Shown in pieces: positions 10,113 to 21,486 of a stretch of 64,000 nucleotides of DNA. Made by a program: the position numbers and the translations under genes. This DNA comes from Urophycis tenuis (lineage: Eukaryota > Chordata > Actinopteri > Gadiformes > Phycidae). Position 1 is the first letter of the stretch. Each line of letters opens with the position of its first letter. A model generated the notes under the pieces. It saw nothing but the letters and a program-made list of their open reading frames with translations. It was not told the DNA's origin and did no database searches. Location of the stretch: the NCBI GenBank assembly GCA_036785325.1, contig JAXIVH010000041.1, forward strand, positions 1,240,001 to 1,304,000. Reading direction: 5' to 3'.

Positions 10113-10632
10113 CTTAGATTTCCCCGTTTAAAATGAGCCCATCTCCGAGCAATTTGGTTGCTCACAGACAAATCTGCGTCAGGTTGACTGAAGTCTACAC
10201 AGCAGCTAAAGACATACCTTCAACGTTTCAATTAACATCAATCTTTCCTTACAGAACACAAATTAATTAGCTTAGTATTTCAACGACCCATGAGTCAATA
10301 TACTCTTGCCATACGCCGTTGGAAAGCTTAGATTTCCCCGCTTAAAATGAGCCCATCCGCGAGCAGTCTGGTTGATCACAGACTAAACTGCGTCAGGTTG
10401 ACTGAAGTCTACCCAGCAGCTAAAAACATACCTTCAACGTTTCAATTAACATCAATCTTTCCTTACAGAACAGAAATTAATTAGCTTAGTATTTCAATGA
10501 CCCATGAGTCAATATAGTCTTGCCATACGCCGTTGGAAAGCTTAGATTTCCCCGCTTAAAATGAGTCCATCCGCGAGCAGTCTGGTTGATCACAGACTAA
10601 ACTGCGTCAGGTTGAATGAAGTCTACCCAGCA
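10113..10632 (+). repeat. 214-bp satellite, array 2
   Basis: Monomers start at 10113, 10327 and 10541. The third is cut after GTCTACCCAGCA, where sequence jumps into the TA/GT microsatellite of the next insert. Confidence 0.9.
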
Positions 10633-10685
10633 AGTATATATATATATGTGTGTGTATATATGCGTGTGTGTGTGTGTATATATGC

Positions 10686-10736
<51 letters not shown>

Positions 10737-11446
10737 AATCACTTACTTGGAACGGCATTATCCCACATCGCTGTGAAGGGATGGCGTTAACCAGGTGGGC
10801 GTGCAACCCCTCGAGAGAGTTGCTGCCTCACCGGCACTTGTACTTGTTCAGCCGGATGCAGTTCTTCACAACCACCTTCACAGAGACATACAGCTGTATG
10901 CCAGGGGGGTCATGTAACACACAACCTATTGCAAGGTCCTCATTTATGCTGGTGTCATTTTGAAATGTTACCATATACAAGTTTGAATGGTTTTGACACA
11001 CGATGACTGCAGAGACAGCTGCAGGATGGCCCACGAAGCAGGACGGAGGGGGCCTGTGGCTGTGCGGGGAGGACCAGCGGTATGGGTGCTGCCGACACAG
11101 GGGGCGGGCGGGCCACAGGCTGACGCAGCAGGAGGCCTCGGCTGGAGGCGGGTGGGCGCAGGAGGCTTCGGCCGGGTGGAGGACGACAACGCAGTGGGCT
11201 GAACGGGCCGGTTGGTGGGAGTCACAGGCTCTGGCTCATCAACAAATAACCTGGAAATATAAAATACACACGTGATCAGTATTGATATTGATATCTTTTA
11301 TAAGAACACTGTTCATACCGTTTACACTTTTTATACAACTGTTTATACAATGTCCATACTGTTTATTTATTAATGTTTATCACTGAAAAATAAAGGTGAC
11401 TTGGTATGACTTGTGTGCTATTTTCTTTCCACAGCCAACAGAACAC
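10633..11446. repeat. Insert with block B, copy 2 (left side deleted)
   Basis: The normal ~190-bp AT-rich lead and the end of the host monomer are missing; the insert starts at the TA repeat (10633-10733). The join is CAGCA|AGTATATA, sharing AG with both parents, which suggests a simple deletion. The rest matches copy 1. Confidence 0.8.
10747..11250 (-). other. Exon-like block B, copy 2
   Basis: 504 bp with both splice signals. Sub-type H (His codon CAT and the TGA stop), like copies 1, 3, 4, 7 and 8. Confidence 0.5.
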
Positions 11447-11513
11447 ACATGAATCAGCTTATTATTTCGACGACCCATGGGCAAATATAGTCATGCCATA
11501 CGTCGTTGGAAAG

Positions 11514-12904
11514 CTTAGATTTCCCCGTTTAAAATGAGCCCATCTCCGAGCAATTTGGTTGCTCACAGACAAATCTGCGTCAGGTTGACTGAAGTCTACA
11601 CAGCAGCTAAAGACATACCTTCAACGTTTCAATTAACATCAATCTTTCCTTACAGAACACAAATTAATTAGCTTAGTATTTCAACGACCCTTTAGTGAAT
11701 ATAGTCTTGCCATACGCCGTTGGAAAGCTTAGATTTCCCCGCTTAAAATGAGCCCATGCTCGAGCAGTCTGGTTGATCACAGACTAAACTGCGTCAGGTT
11801 GACTGAAGTCTACCCAGCAGCTAAAAACATACCTTCAACGTTTCAATTAACATCAATCTTTCCTTAGAGAACACAAATTAATTAGCTTAGTATTTCAACG
11901 ACCCATGAGTCTATATAGTCTTTCCATACGCCGTTGGAAAGCTTAGATTTCCCCGCTTAAAATGAGCCCATCCGCGAGCAGTCTGGTTGATCACAGACTA
12001 AACTGCGTCAGGTTGACTGAAGTCTACCCAGCAGCTAAAAACATACCTTCAACGTTTCAATTAACATCAATCTTTCCTTACAGAACACAAATTAATTAGC
12101 TTAGTATTTCAATGACCCATGAGTCAATATAGTCTTGCCATACGCCGTTGGAAAGCTTAGATTTCCCCGCTTAAAATGAGCCCATCCGCGAGCAGTCTGG
12201 TTGATCACAGACTAAACTGCGTCAGGTTGAATGAAGTCTACCCAGCAGCTAAAAACATACCTTTAACGTTTCAATTAACATCAATCTTTCCTTACAGAAC
12301 ACAAATTAATTAGCTTAGTATTTCAACGACCCTTTGGTGAATATAGTCTTGCCATACGCCGTTGGAAAGCTTAGATTTCCCCGCTTATAATGAGCCCATC
12401 CCTGAGCAATTTGGTTGCTCACAGACTAAACTGCGTCAGGTTGACTGAAGTCTACCCAGCAGCTAAAAACATACCTTCAACGTTTCAATTAACATCAATC
12501 TTTCCATACAGAACACAAATTAATTAGCTTAGTATTTCAACGACCCATGAGTCAATATAGTCTTTCCATACGCCGTTAGAAAGCTTAGATTTCCCCGCTT
12601 AAAATGAGCCCATCCGCGAGCAGTCTGGTTGATCACAGACAAAACTGCGTCAGGTTGAATGAAGTCTACCCAGCAGCTAAAAACATACCTTTAACGTTTC
12701 AATTGACATCAATCTTTCCTTACAGAACACAAATTAATTAGCTTAGTATTTCAACGGGCCATTAGTGAATAGAATCTTGCCATACGCCGTTGGGAACCTT
12801 AGATTTCCCCGCTTAAAATGAGCCCATCCCCGAGCAATTTGGTTGCTCACAGACAAAACTGCGTCAGGTTGACTGAAGTCTACCCAGCAGCTAAAAACAT
12901 ACCT
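11514..12904 (+). repeat. 214-bp satellite, array 3
   Basis: Seven monomer starts from 11514 to 12798 in exact 214-bp steps. Types alternate between GAGCAGTCTGGTTGATCA and GAGCAATTTGGTTGCTCA forms, and between TGAGTCAATATAG and TTTGGTGAATATAG forms. Confidence 0.9.
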
Positions 12905-13891
12905 TCAACTTTTCAATTCACGCGTTTTTTTTGTAATACGTGTAGCTATGATAAAGGACAAATGTTTTGGCCTGTTTTATTATTCATAGTTGGCTTAACA
13001 GTAATAGAATATTATTATATGCTATAAGTGACCAGACGTCCGAGATCAAAACTGGGAGCATAATCCCCGAGAAGGGGGAAAAAAGGGGTCAGCTATGTTT
13101 AAGTATATATATATATGTGTGTGTATATATGCGTGTGTGTGTGTGTATATATGCGCGTGTGTGTGTGTGTGTGTGTGTTTTAATCACTTACTTGGAACGG
13201 CATGATCCCACATCGCTGTGAAGGGATGGCGTTAACCAGGTGGGCGTGCAACCCCTCGAGAGAGTTGCTGCCTCACCGGCACTTGTACTTGTTCAGCCGG
13301 ATGCAGTTCTTCACAACCACCTTCACAGAGACATACAGCTGTATGCCAGGGGGGTCATGTAACACACAACCTATTGCAAGGTCCTCATTTATGCTGGTGT
13401 CATTTTGAAATGTTACCATATACAAGTTTGAATGGTTTTGACACACGATGACTGCAGAGACAGCTGCAGGATGGCCCACGAAGCAGGACGGAGGGGGCCT
13501 GTGGCTGTGCGGGGAGGACCAGCGGTATGGGTGCTGCCGACACAGGGGGCGGGCGGGCCACAGGCTGACGCAGCAGGAGGCCTCGGCTGGAGGCGGGTGG
13601 GCGCAGGAGGCTTCGGCCGGGTGGAGGACGACAACGCAGTGGGCTGAACGGGCCGGTTGGTGGAAGTCACAGGCTCTGGCTCATCAACAAATAACCTGGA
13701 AATATAAAATACACACGTGATCAGTATTGATATTGATATCTTTTATAAGAACACTGTTCATACCGTTTACACTTTTTATACAACTGTTTATACAATGTCC
13801 ATACTGTTTATTCATTAATGTTTATCACTGAAAAATAAAGGTGACTTGGTATGACTTGTGTGCTATTTTCTTTCCACAGCCAACAGAACAC
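12905..13891. repeat. Insert with block B, copy 3
   Basis: The host monomer starts at 12798 and the next at 13959, giving about 947 bp of inserted sequence. The microsatellite (13104-13178) is the shortest of the nine. Confidence 0.8.
13192..13695 (-). other. Exon-like block B, copy 3
   Basis: 504 bp, sub-type H with the TGA stop; both splice signals are kept. Confidence 0.5.
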
Positions 13892-13958
13892 ACATGAATC
13901 AGCTTATTATTTCGACGACCCATGGGCAAATATAGTCATGCCATACGTCGTTGGAAAG

Positions 13959-15137
13959 CTTAGATTTCCCCGTTTAAAATGAGCCCATCTCCGAGCAATT
14001 TGGTTGCTCACAGACAAATCTGCGTCAGGTTGACTGAAGTCTACACAGCAGCTAAAGACATACCTTCAACGTTTCAATTAACATCAATCTTTCCTTACAG
14101 AACACAAATTAATTAGCTTAGTATTTCAACGACCCTTTAGTGAATATAGTCTTGCCATACGCCGTTGGAAAGCTTAGATTTCCCCGCTTAAAATGAGCCC
14201 ATCCTCGAGCAGTCTGGTTGATCACAGACTAAACTGCGTCAGGTTGACTGAAGTCTACCCAGCAGCTAAAAACATACCTTCAACGTTTCAATTAACATCA
14301 ATCTTTCCTTACAGAACACAAATTAATTAGCTTAGTATTTCAACGACCCATGAGTCAATATACTCTTGCCATATGCCGTTGGAAAGCTTAGATTTCCCCG
14401 CTTAAAATGAGCCCATCCGCGAGCAGTCTGGTTGATCACAGACTAAACTGCGTCAGGTTGACTGAAGTCTACCCAGCAGCTAAAAACATACCTTCAACGT
14501 TTCAATTAACATCAATCTTTCCTTACAGAACACAAATTAATTAGCTTAGTATTTCAATGACCCATGAGTCAATATAGTCTTGCCATAGGCGGTTGGAAAG
14601 CTTAGATTTCCCCGCTTAAAATGAGCCCATCCGCGAGCAGTCTGGTTGATCACAGACTAAACTGCGTCAGGTTGAATGAAGTCTACCCAGCAGCTAAAAA
14701 CATACCTTTAACGTTTCAATTAACATCAATCTTTCCTTACAGAACACAAATTAATTAGCTTAGTATTTCAAAGGCCCTTTGGTGTATATAGTCTTGCCAT
14801 ACGCCGTTGAAAAGCTTAGATTTCCCCGCTTATAATGAGCCCATCCCCAAGCAATTTGGTTGCTCAGAGACAAAACTGTGTCAGGTTGACTGAAGTCTAC
14901 CCAGCAGCTAAAAACATACCTTCAACGTTTCAATTAACATCAATCTTTCCTTACAGATCACAAATTAATTAGCTTAGTATTTCAACGACCAATGAGTCAA
15001 TATAGTCTTGCCATACGCCCTTGGGAACCTTAGATTTCCCCGCTTAAAATGAGCCCATCCCCGAGCAATTTGGTTGCTCACAGACAAAACTGCGTCAGGT
15101 TGACTGAAGTCTACCCAGCAGCTAAAAACATACCTTC
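13959..15137 (+). repeat. 214-bp satellite, array 4
   Basis: Five monomer steps between 13959 and 15029, then the part-monomer that holds the next insert. With the insert this makes a ~2.26-kb composite period shared with the next copy. Confidence 0.9.
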
Positions 15138-15387
15138 AACTTTTCAATTCACGCGTTTTTTTTGTAACACGTGTAGCTATGATAAAGGACACATGTTTTG
15201 GCCTGTTTTATTATTCATAGTTGGCTTAACAGTAATAGAATATTATTATATGCTATAAGTGACCAGACGTCCGAGATCAAAACTGGGAGCATAATCCCCG
15301 AGAAGGGGGAAAAAAAGGGTCAGCTATGTTTAAGTATATATATATATGTGTGTGTATATATGCGTGTGTGTGTGTGTATATATGCGC

Positions 15388-15418
<31 letters not shown>

Positions 15419-16140
15419 TGTGTGTGTGTGTGTGTTTCAATCACTTACTTGGAACGGCATGATCCCACATCGCTGTGAAGGGATGGCGTTAACCAGGTGG
15501 GCGTGCAACCCCTCGAGAGAGTTGCTGCCTCACCGGCACTTGTACTTGTTCAGCCGGATGCAGTTCTTCACAACCACCTTCACAGAGACATACAGCTGTA
15601 TGCCAGGGGGGTCATGTAACACACAACCTATTGCAAGGTCCTCATTTATGCTGGTGTCATTTTGAAATGTTACCATATACAAGTTTGAATGGTTTTGACA
15701 CACGATGACTGCAGAGACAGCTGCAGGATGGCCCACGAAGCAGGACGGAGGGGGCCTGTGGCTGTGCGGGGAGGACCAGCGGTATGGGTGCTGCCGACAC
15801 AGGGGGCGGGCGGGCCACAGGCTGACGCAGCAGGAGGCCTCGGCTGGAGGCGGGTGGGCGCAGGAGGCTTCGGCCGGGTGGAGGACGACAACGCAGTGGG
15901 CTGAACGGGCCGATTGGTGGGAGTCACAGGCTCTGGCTCATCAACAAATAACCTGGAAATATAAAATACACACGTGATCAGTATTGATATTGATATCTTT
16001 TATAAGAACACTGTTCATACCGTTTACACTTTTTATACAACTGTTTATACAATGTCCATACTGTTTATTTATTAATGTTTATCACTGAAAAATAAAGGTG
16101 ACTTGGTATGACTTGTGTGCTATTTTCTTTCCACAGCCAA
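15138..16140. repeat. Insert with block B, copy 4
   Basis: Same layout as copy 1. Microsatellite at 15335-15436 with a TATG interruption. Confidence 0.8.
15449..15952 (-). other. Exon-like block B, copy 4
   Basis: 504 bp, sub-type H with the TGA stop. It has a private G-to-A change near 15913 on the plus strand. Confidence 0.5.
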
Positions 16141-16215
16141 CAGAACACACAAGAATCAGCTTATTATTTCGACGACCCATGGGCAAATATAGTCATGCCA
16201 TACGTCGTTGGAAAG

Positions 16216-17394
16216 CTTAGATTTCCCCGTTTAAAATGAGCCCATCTCCGAGCAATTTGGTTGCTCACAGAAAAATCTGCATCAGGTTGACTGAAGTCTA
16301 CACAGCAGCTAAAGACATACCTTCAACGTTTCAATTAACATCAATCTTTCCTTACAGAACACAAATTAATTAGCTTAGTATTTCAACGACCCTTTAGTGA
16401 ATATAGTCTTGCCATACGCCGTTGGAAAGCTTAGATTTCCCCGCTTAAAATGAGCCCATCCTCGAGCAGTCTGGTTGATCACAGACTAAACTGCGTCAGG
16501 TTGACTGAAGTCTACCCAGCAGCTAAAAACATACCTTCAACGTTTCAATTAACATCAATCTTTCCTTACAGAACACAAATTAATTAGCTTAGTATTTCAA
16601 CGACCCATGAGTCAATATACTCTTGCCATACGCCGTTGGAAAGCTTAGATTTCCCCGCTTAAAATGAGCCCATCCGCGAGCAGTCTGGTTGATCACAGAC
16701 TAAACTGCGTCAGGTTGACTGAAGTCTACCCAGCAGCTAAAAACATACCTTCAACGTTTCAATTAAGATCAATCTTTCCTTACAGAACACAAATTAATTA
16801 GCTTAGTATTTCAAAGGCCCTTTGGTGTATATAGTCTTGCCATACGCCGTTGAAAAGCTTAGATTTCCCCGCTTATAATGAGCCCATCCCCAAGCAATTT
16901 GGTTGCTCAGAGACAAAACTGTGTCAGGTTGACTGAAGTCTACCCAGCAGCTAAAAACATACCTTCAACGTTTCAATTAACATCAATCTTTCCTTACAGA
17001 ACACAAATTAATTAGCTTAGTATTTCAACGACCCATGAGTCAATATAGTCTAGCCATACGCCGTCGGAAAGCTTAGATTTCCCTGCTTAAAATGAGCCCA
17101 TCCGCGAGCAGTCTGCTTGCTCACAGACAAAACTGCGTCAGGTTGACTGAAGTCTACCCAGCAGCTAAAAACATACCTTCAACGTTTCAATTAAGATCAA
17201 TCTTTCAATAAAGAACAGAAATTAATTAGCTTAGTATTTCAACGACCCATGACTCAATATAGTCTTGCCATACGCCGTTGGGAACCTTAGATTTCCCCGC
17301 TTAAAATGAGCCCATCCGCGAGCAGTCTGGTCTCTCACAGACTAAACTGCGTCAGGTTGAATGAAGTCTACCCAGCAGCTAAAAACATACCTTC
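16216..17394 (+). repeat. 214-bp satellite, array 5
   Basis: Five monomer steps between 16216 and 17286, then the host part-monomer of the next insert. Confidence 0.9.
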
Positions 17395-17646
17395 AACTTT
17401 TCAATTCACGCGTTTTTTTTGTAATACGTGTAGCTATGATAAAGGACACATGTTTTGGCCTGTTTTATTATTCATAGTTGGCTTAACAGTAATAGAATAT
17501 TATTATATGCTATAAGTGACCAGACGTCCGAGATCAAAACTGGGAGCATAATCCCCGAGAAGGGGGAAAAAAAGGGTCAGCTATGTTTAAGTATATATAT
17601 ATATGTGTGTGTATATATAAGTGTGTGTGTGTGTGTATATATGCGC

Positions 17647-17705
<59 letters not shown>

Positions 17706-18415
17706 AATCACTTACTTGGAACGGCATGATCCCACATCGCTGTGAAGGGACGGCGTTAACCAGGTGGGCGTGCAACCCCTCGAGAGAGTTGCTGCCTCGC
17801 CGGCACTTGTACTTGTTCAGCCGGATGCAGTTCTTCACAACCACCTTCACAGAGACATACAGCTGTATGCCAGGGGGGTCCTGTAACACACAACCTATTG
17901 CAAGGTCCTCATTTATGCTGGTGTCATTTTGAAATGTTACCATATACAAGTTTGAATGGTTTTGACACACGATGACTGCAGAGACAGCTGCAGGATGGCC
18001 CACGAAGCAGGACGGAGGGGGCCTGTGGCTGTGCGGGGAGGACCAGCGGTATGGGTGCTGCCGACACAGGGGGCGGGCGGGCCACAGGCTGATGCAGCAG
18101 GAGGCCTCGGCTGGAGGCGGGTGGGCGCAGGAGGCTTCGGCCGGGTGGAGGACGACAACGCAGTGGGCTGAACGGGCCGGTTGGTGGGAGTCACAGGCTC
18201 TGGCTCATCAACAAATAACCTGGAAATATAAAATACACACGTGATCAGTATTGATATTGATATCTTTTATAAGAACACTGTTCATACCGTTTACACTTTT
18301 TATACAACTGTTTATACAATGTCCATACTGTTTATTTATTAATGTTTATCACTGAAAAATAAAGGTGACTTGGTATGACTTGTGTGCTATTTTCTTTCCA
18401 CAGCCAACAGAACAC
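17395..18415. repeat. Insert with block B, copy 5
   Basis: Microsatellite at 17592-17702. Its first interruption reads TATATAAGTGTG, a marker shared with copies 6 and 9; the other copies have TATATGCGTGTG. Confidence 0.8.
17716..18219 (-). other. Exon-like block B, copy 5 (open sub-type)
   Basis: 504 bp, sub-type Q. CGA replaces the TGA stop and CAG (Gln) replaces CAT (His). The second frame is therefore open from its sixth codon to the splice donor, about 163 codons, ending ..SQRCGIMPFQ just before GTAAGTGA. This is one of three copies where an uninterrupted exon reading is possible. Confidence 0.5.
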
Positions 18416-18482
18416 ACATGAATCAGCTTATTATTTCGACGACCCATGGGCAAATATAGTCATGCCATACGTCGTTGGAAAG

Positions 18483-20516
18483 CTTAGATTTCCCCGTTTA
18501 AAATGAGCCCATCTCCGAGCAATTTGGTTGCTCACAGACAAATCTGCGTCAGGTTGACTGAAGTCTACACAGCAGCTAAAGACATACCTTCAACGTTTCA
18601 ATTAACATCAATCTTTCCTTACAGAACACAAATTAATTAGCTTAGTATTTCAACGACCCTTTAGTGAATATAGTCTTGCCATACGCCATTGGAAAGCTTA
18701 GATTTCCCCGCTTAAAATGAGCCCATCCGCGAGCAGTCTGGTTGATCACAGACTAAACTGGGTCAGGTTGACTGAAGTCTACCCAGCAGCTAAAAACATA
18801 CCTTCAACGTTTCAATTAACATCAATCTTTCCTTACAGAACACAAATTAATTAGCTTAGTATTTCAACGACCCATGAGTCAATATAGTCTTGCCATACGC
18901 CGTTGGAAAGCTTAGATTTCCCCGCTTAAAATGAGCCCATCCGCCAGCAGTCTGGTTGATCACAGACTAAACTGCGTCAGGTTGAATGAAGTCTACCCAG
19001 CAGCTAAAAACATACCTTCAACGTTTCAATTAACATCAATCTTTCCTTACAGAACACAAATTAATTAGCTTAGTATTTCAACGACCCTTTGGTAAATATA
19101 GTCTTGCCATACGCCGTTGGAAAGCTTAGATTTCCCCGCTTAAAATGAGCCCATCCCCAAGCAATTTAGTTGCTCAGAGACAAAACTGCGTCAGGTTGAC
19201 TGAAGTCTACCCAGCAGCTAAAAACATACCTTTAACGTTTCAATTAACATCAATCTTTCCTTACAGAACACAAATTAATTAGCTTAGTATTTCAACGGCC
19301 CTTTGGTGAATATAGTCTTGCCATACGCCGTTGGAAAGCTTAGATTTCCCCGCTTAAAATGAGCCCATCCGCGAGCAGTCTGGTTGATCACAGACTAAAC
19401 TGGGTCAGGTTGACTGAAGTCTACCCAGCAGCTAAAAACATACCTTCAACGTTTCAATTAACATCAATCTTTCCTTACAGAACACAAATTAATTAGCTTA
19501 GTATTTCAACGACCCATGAGTCAATATAGTCTTGCCATACGCCGTTGGAAAGCTTAGATTTCCCCGCTTAAAATGAGCCCATCCGCCAGCAGTCTGGTTG
19601 ATCACAGACTAAACTGCGTCAGGTTGAATGAAGTCTACCCAGCAGCTAAAAACATACCTTCAACGTTTCAATTAACATCAATCTTTCCTTACAGAACACA
19701 AATTAATTAGCTTAGTATTTCAACGACCCTTTGGTAAATATAGTCTTGCCATACGCCGTTGGAAAGCTTAGATTTCCCCGCTTAAAATGAGCCCATCCCC
19801 AAGCAATTTAGTTGCTCAGAGACAAAACTGCGTCAGGTTGACTGAAGTCTACCCAGCAGCTAAAAACATACCTTTAACGTTTCAATTAACATCAATCTTT
19901 CCTTACAGAACACAAATTAATTAGCTTAGTATTTCAACGGCCCTTTGGTGAATATAGTCTTGCCATACGCCGTTGGAAAGCTTAGATTTCCCCGCTTATA
20001 ATGCGCCCATCCCCAAGCAATTTGGTTGCTCAGAGACAAAACTGTGTCAGGTTGACTGAAGTCTACCCAGCAGCTAAAAAAAAACCTTCAACGTTTCAAT
20101 TAACTTAATCTTTCCTTACAGAACACAAATTAATTAGCTTAGTATTTCAACGACCCATGAGTCAATATAGTCTAGCCATACGCCGTTGGAAAGCTTAGAT
20201 TTCCCTGCTTAAAATGAGCCCATCCGCGAGCAGTCTGGTTGCTCACAGACAAAACTGCGTCAGGTTGACTGAAGTCTACCCAGCAGCTAAAAACATACCT
20301 TCAACGTTTCAATTAAGATCAATCTTTCAATAAAGAACAGAAATTAATTAGCTTAGTATTTCAACGACCCATGACTCAATATAGTCTTGCCATACGCCGT
20401 TGGGAACCTTAGATTTCCCCGCTTAAAATGAGCCCATCCGCGAGCAATTTGGTTGCTCACAGACTAAACTGCGTCAGGTTGAATGAAGTCTACCCAGCAG
20501 CTAAAAACATACCTTC
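18483..20516 (+). repeat. 214-bp satellite, array 6
   Basis: Nine monomer steps (18483 to 20408, one base short of 9 x 214). A three-monomer set is repeated at 18697 and 19339, recognisable by GGGTCAGGTTGA, then the CCGCCAGCAG form, then the CCCCAAGCAATTTAG form; this is a local 642-bp higher-order repeat. Confidence 0.85.
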
Positions 20517-20768
20517 AACTTTTCAATTCACGCGTTTTTTTTGTAATACGTGTAGCTATGATAAAGGACACATGTTTTGGCCTGTTTTATTATTCATAGT
20601 TGGCTTAACAGTAATAGAATATTATTATATGCTATAAGTGACCAGACGTCCGAGATCAAAACTGGGAGCATAATCCCAGAGAAGGGGGAAAAAAAGGGTC
20701 AGCTATGTTTAAGTATATATATATATGTGTGTGTATATATAAGTGTGTGTGTGTGTGTATATATGCGC

Positions 20769-20823
<55 letters not shown>

Positions 20824-20839
20824 TGTTTTAATCACTTAC

Positions 20840-21343
20840 TTGGAACGGCATGATCCCATATCGCTGTGAAGGGATGGCGTTAACCAGGTGGGCGTGCAAC
20901 CCCTCGAGAGAGTTGCTGCCTCGCCGGCACTTGTACTTGTTCAGCCGGATGCAGTTCTTCACAACCACCTTCACAGAGACATACAGCTGTATGCCAGGGG
21001 GGTCCTGTAACACACAACCTATTGCAAGGTCCTCATTTATGCTGGTGTCATTTTGAAATGTTACCATATACAAGTTTGAATGGTTTTGACACACTATGAC
21101 TGCAGAGACAGCTGCAGGATGGCCCACGAAGCAGGACGGAGGGGGCCTGTGGCTGTGCGGAGAGGACCAGCGGTATGGGTGCTGCCGACACAGGGGGCGG
21201 GCGGGCCACAGGCTGATGCAGCAGGAGGCCTCGGCTGGAGGCGGGTGGGCGCAGGAGGCTTCGGCCGGGTGGAGGACGACAACGCAGTGGGCTGAACGGG
21301 CCGGTTGGTGGGAGTCACAGGCTCTGGCTCATCAACAAATAAC
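20840..21343 (-). other. Exon-like block B, copy 6 (open sub-type)
   Basis: 504 bp, sub-type Q, second frame open to the donor. It carries private changes, including ACACTATGAC on the plus strand near 21092. Confidence 0.5.
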
Positions 21344-21474
21344 CTGGAAATATAAAATACACACGTGATCAGTATTGATATTGATATCTTTTATAAGAAC
21401 ACTGTTCATACCGTTTACACTTTTTATACAACTGTTTATACAATGTCCATACTGTTTATTTATTAATGTTTATC

Positions 21475-21486
21475 ACTGAAAAATAA
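21475..21486 (+). repeat. Target-site duplication, left copy
   Basis: ACTGAAAAATAA immediately before the LINE. The identical 12 bases follow it at 24867-24878. Confidence 0.9.
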
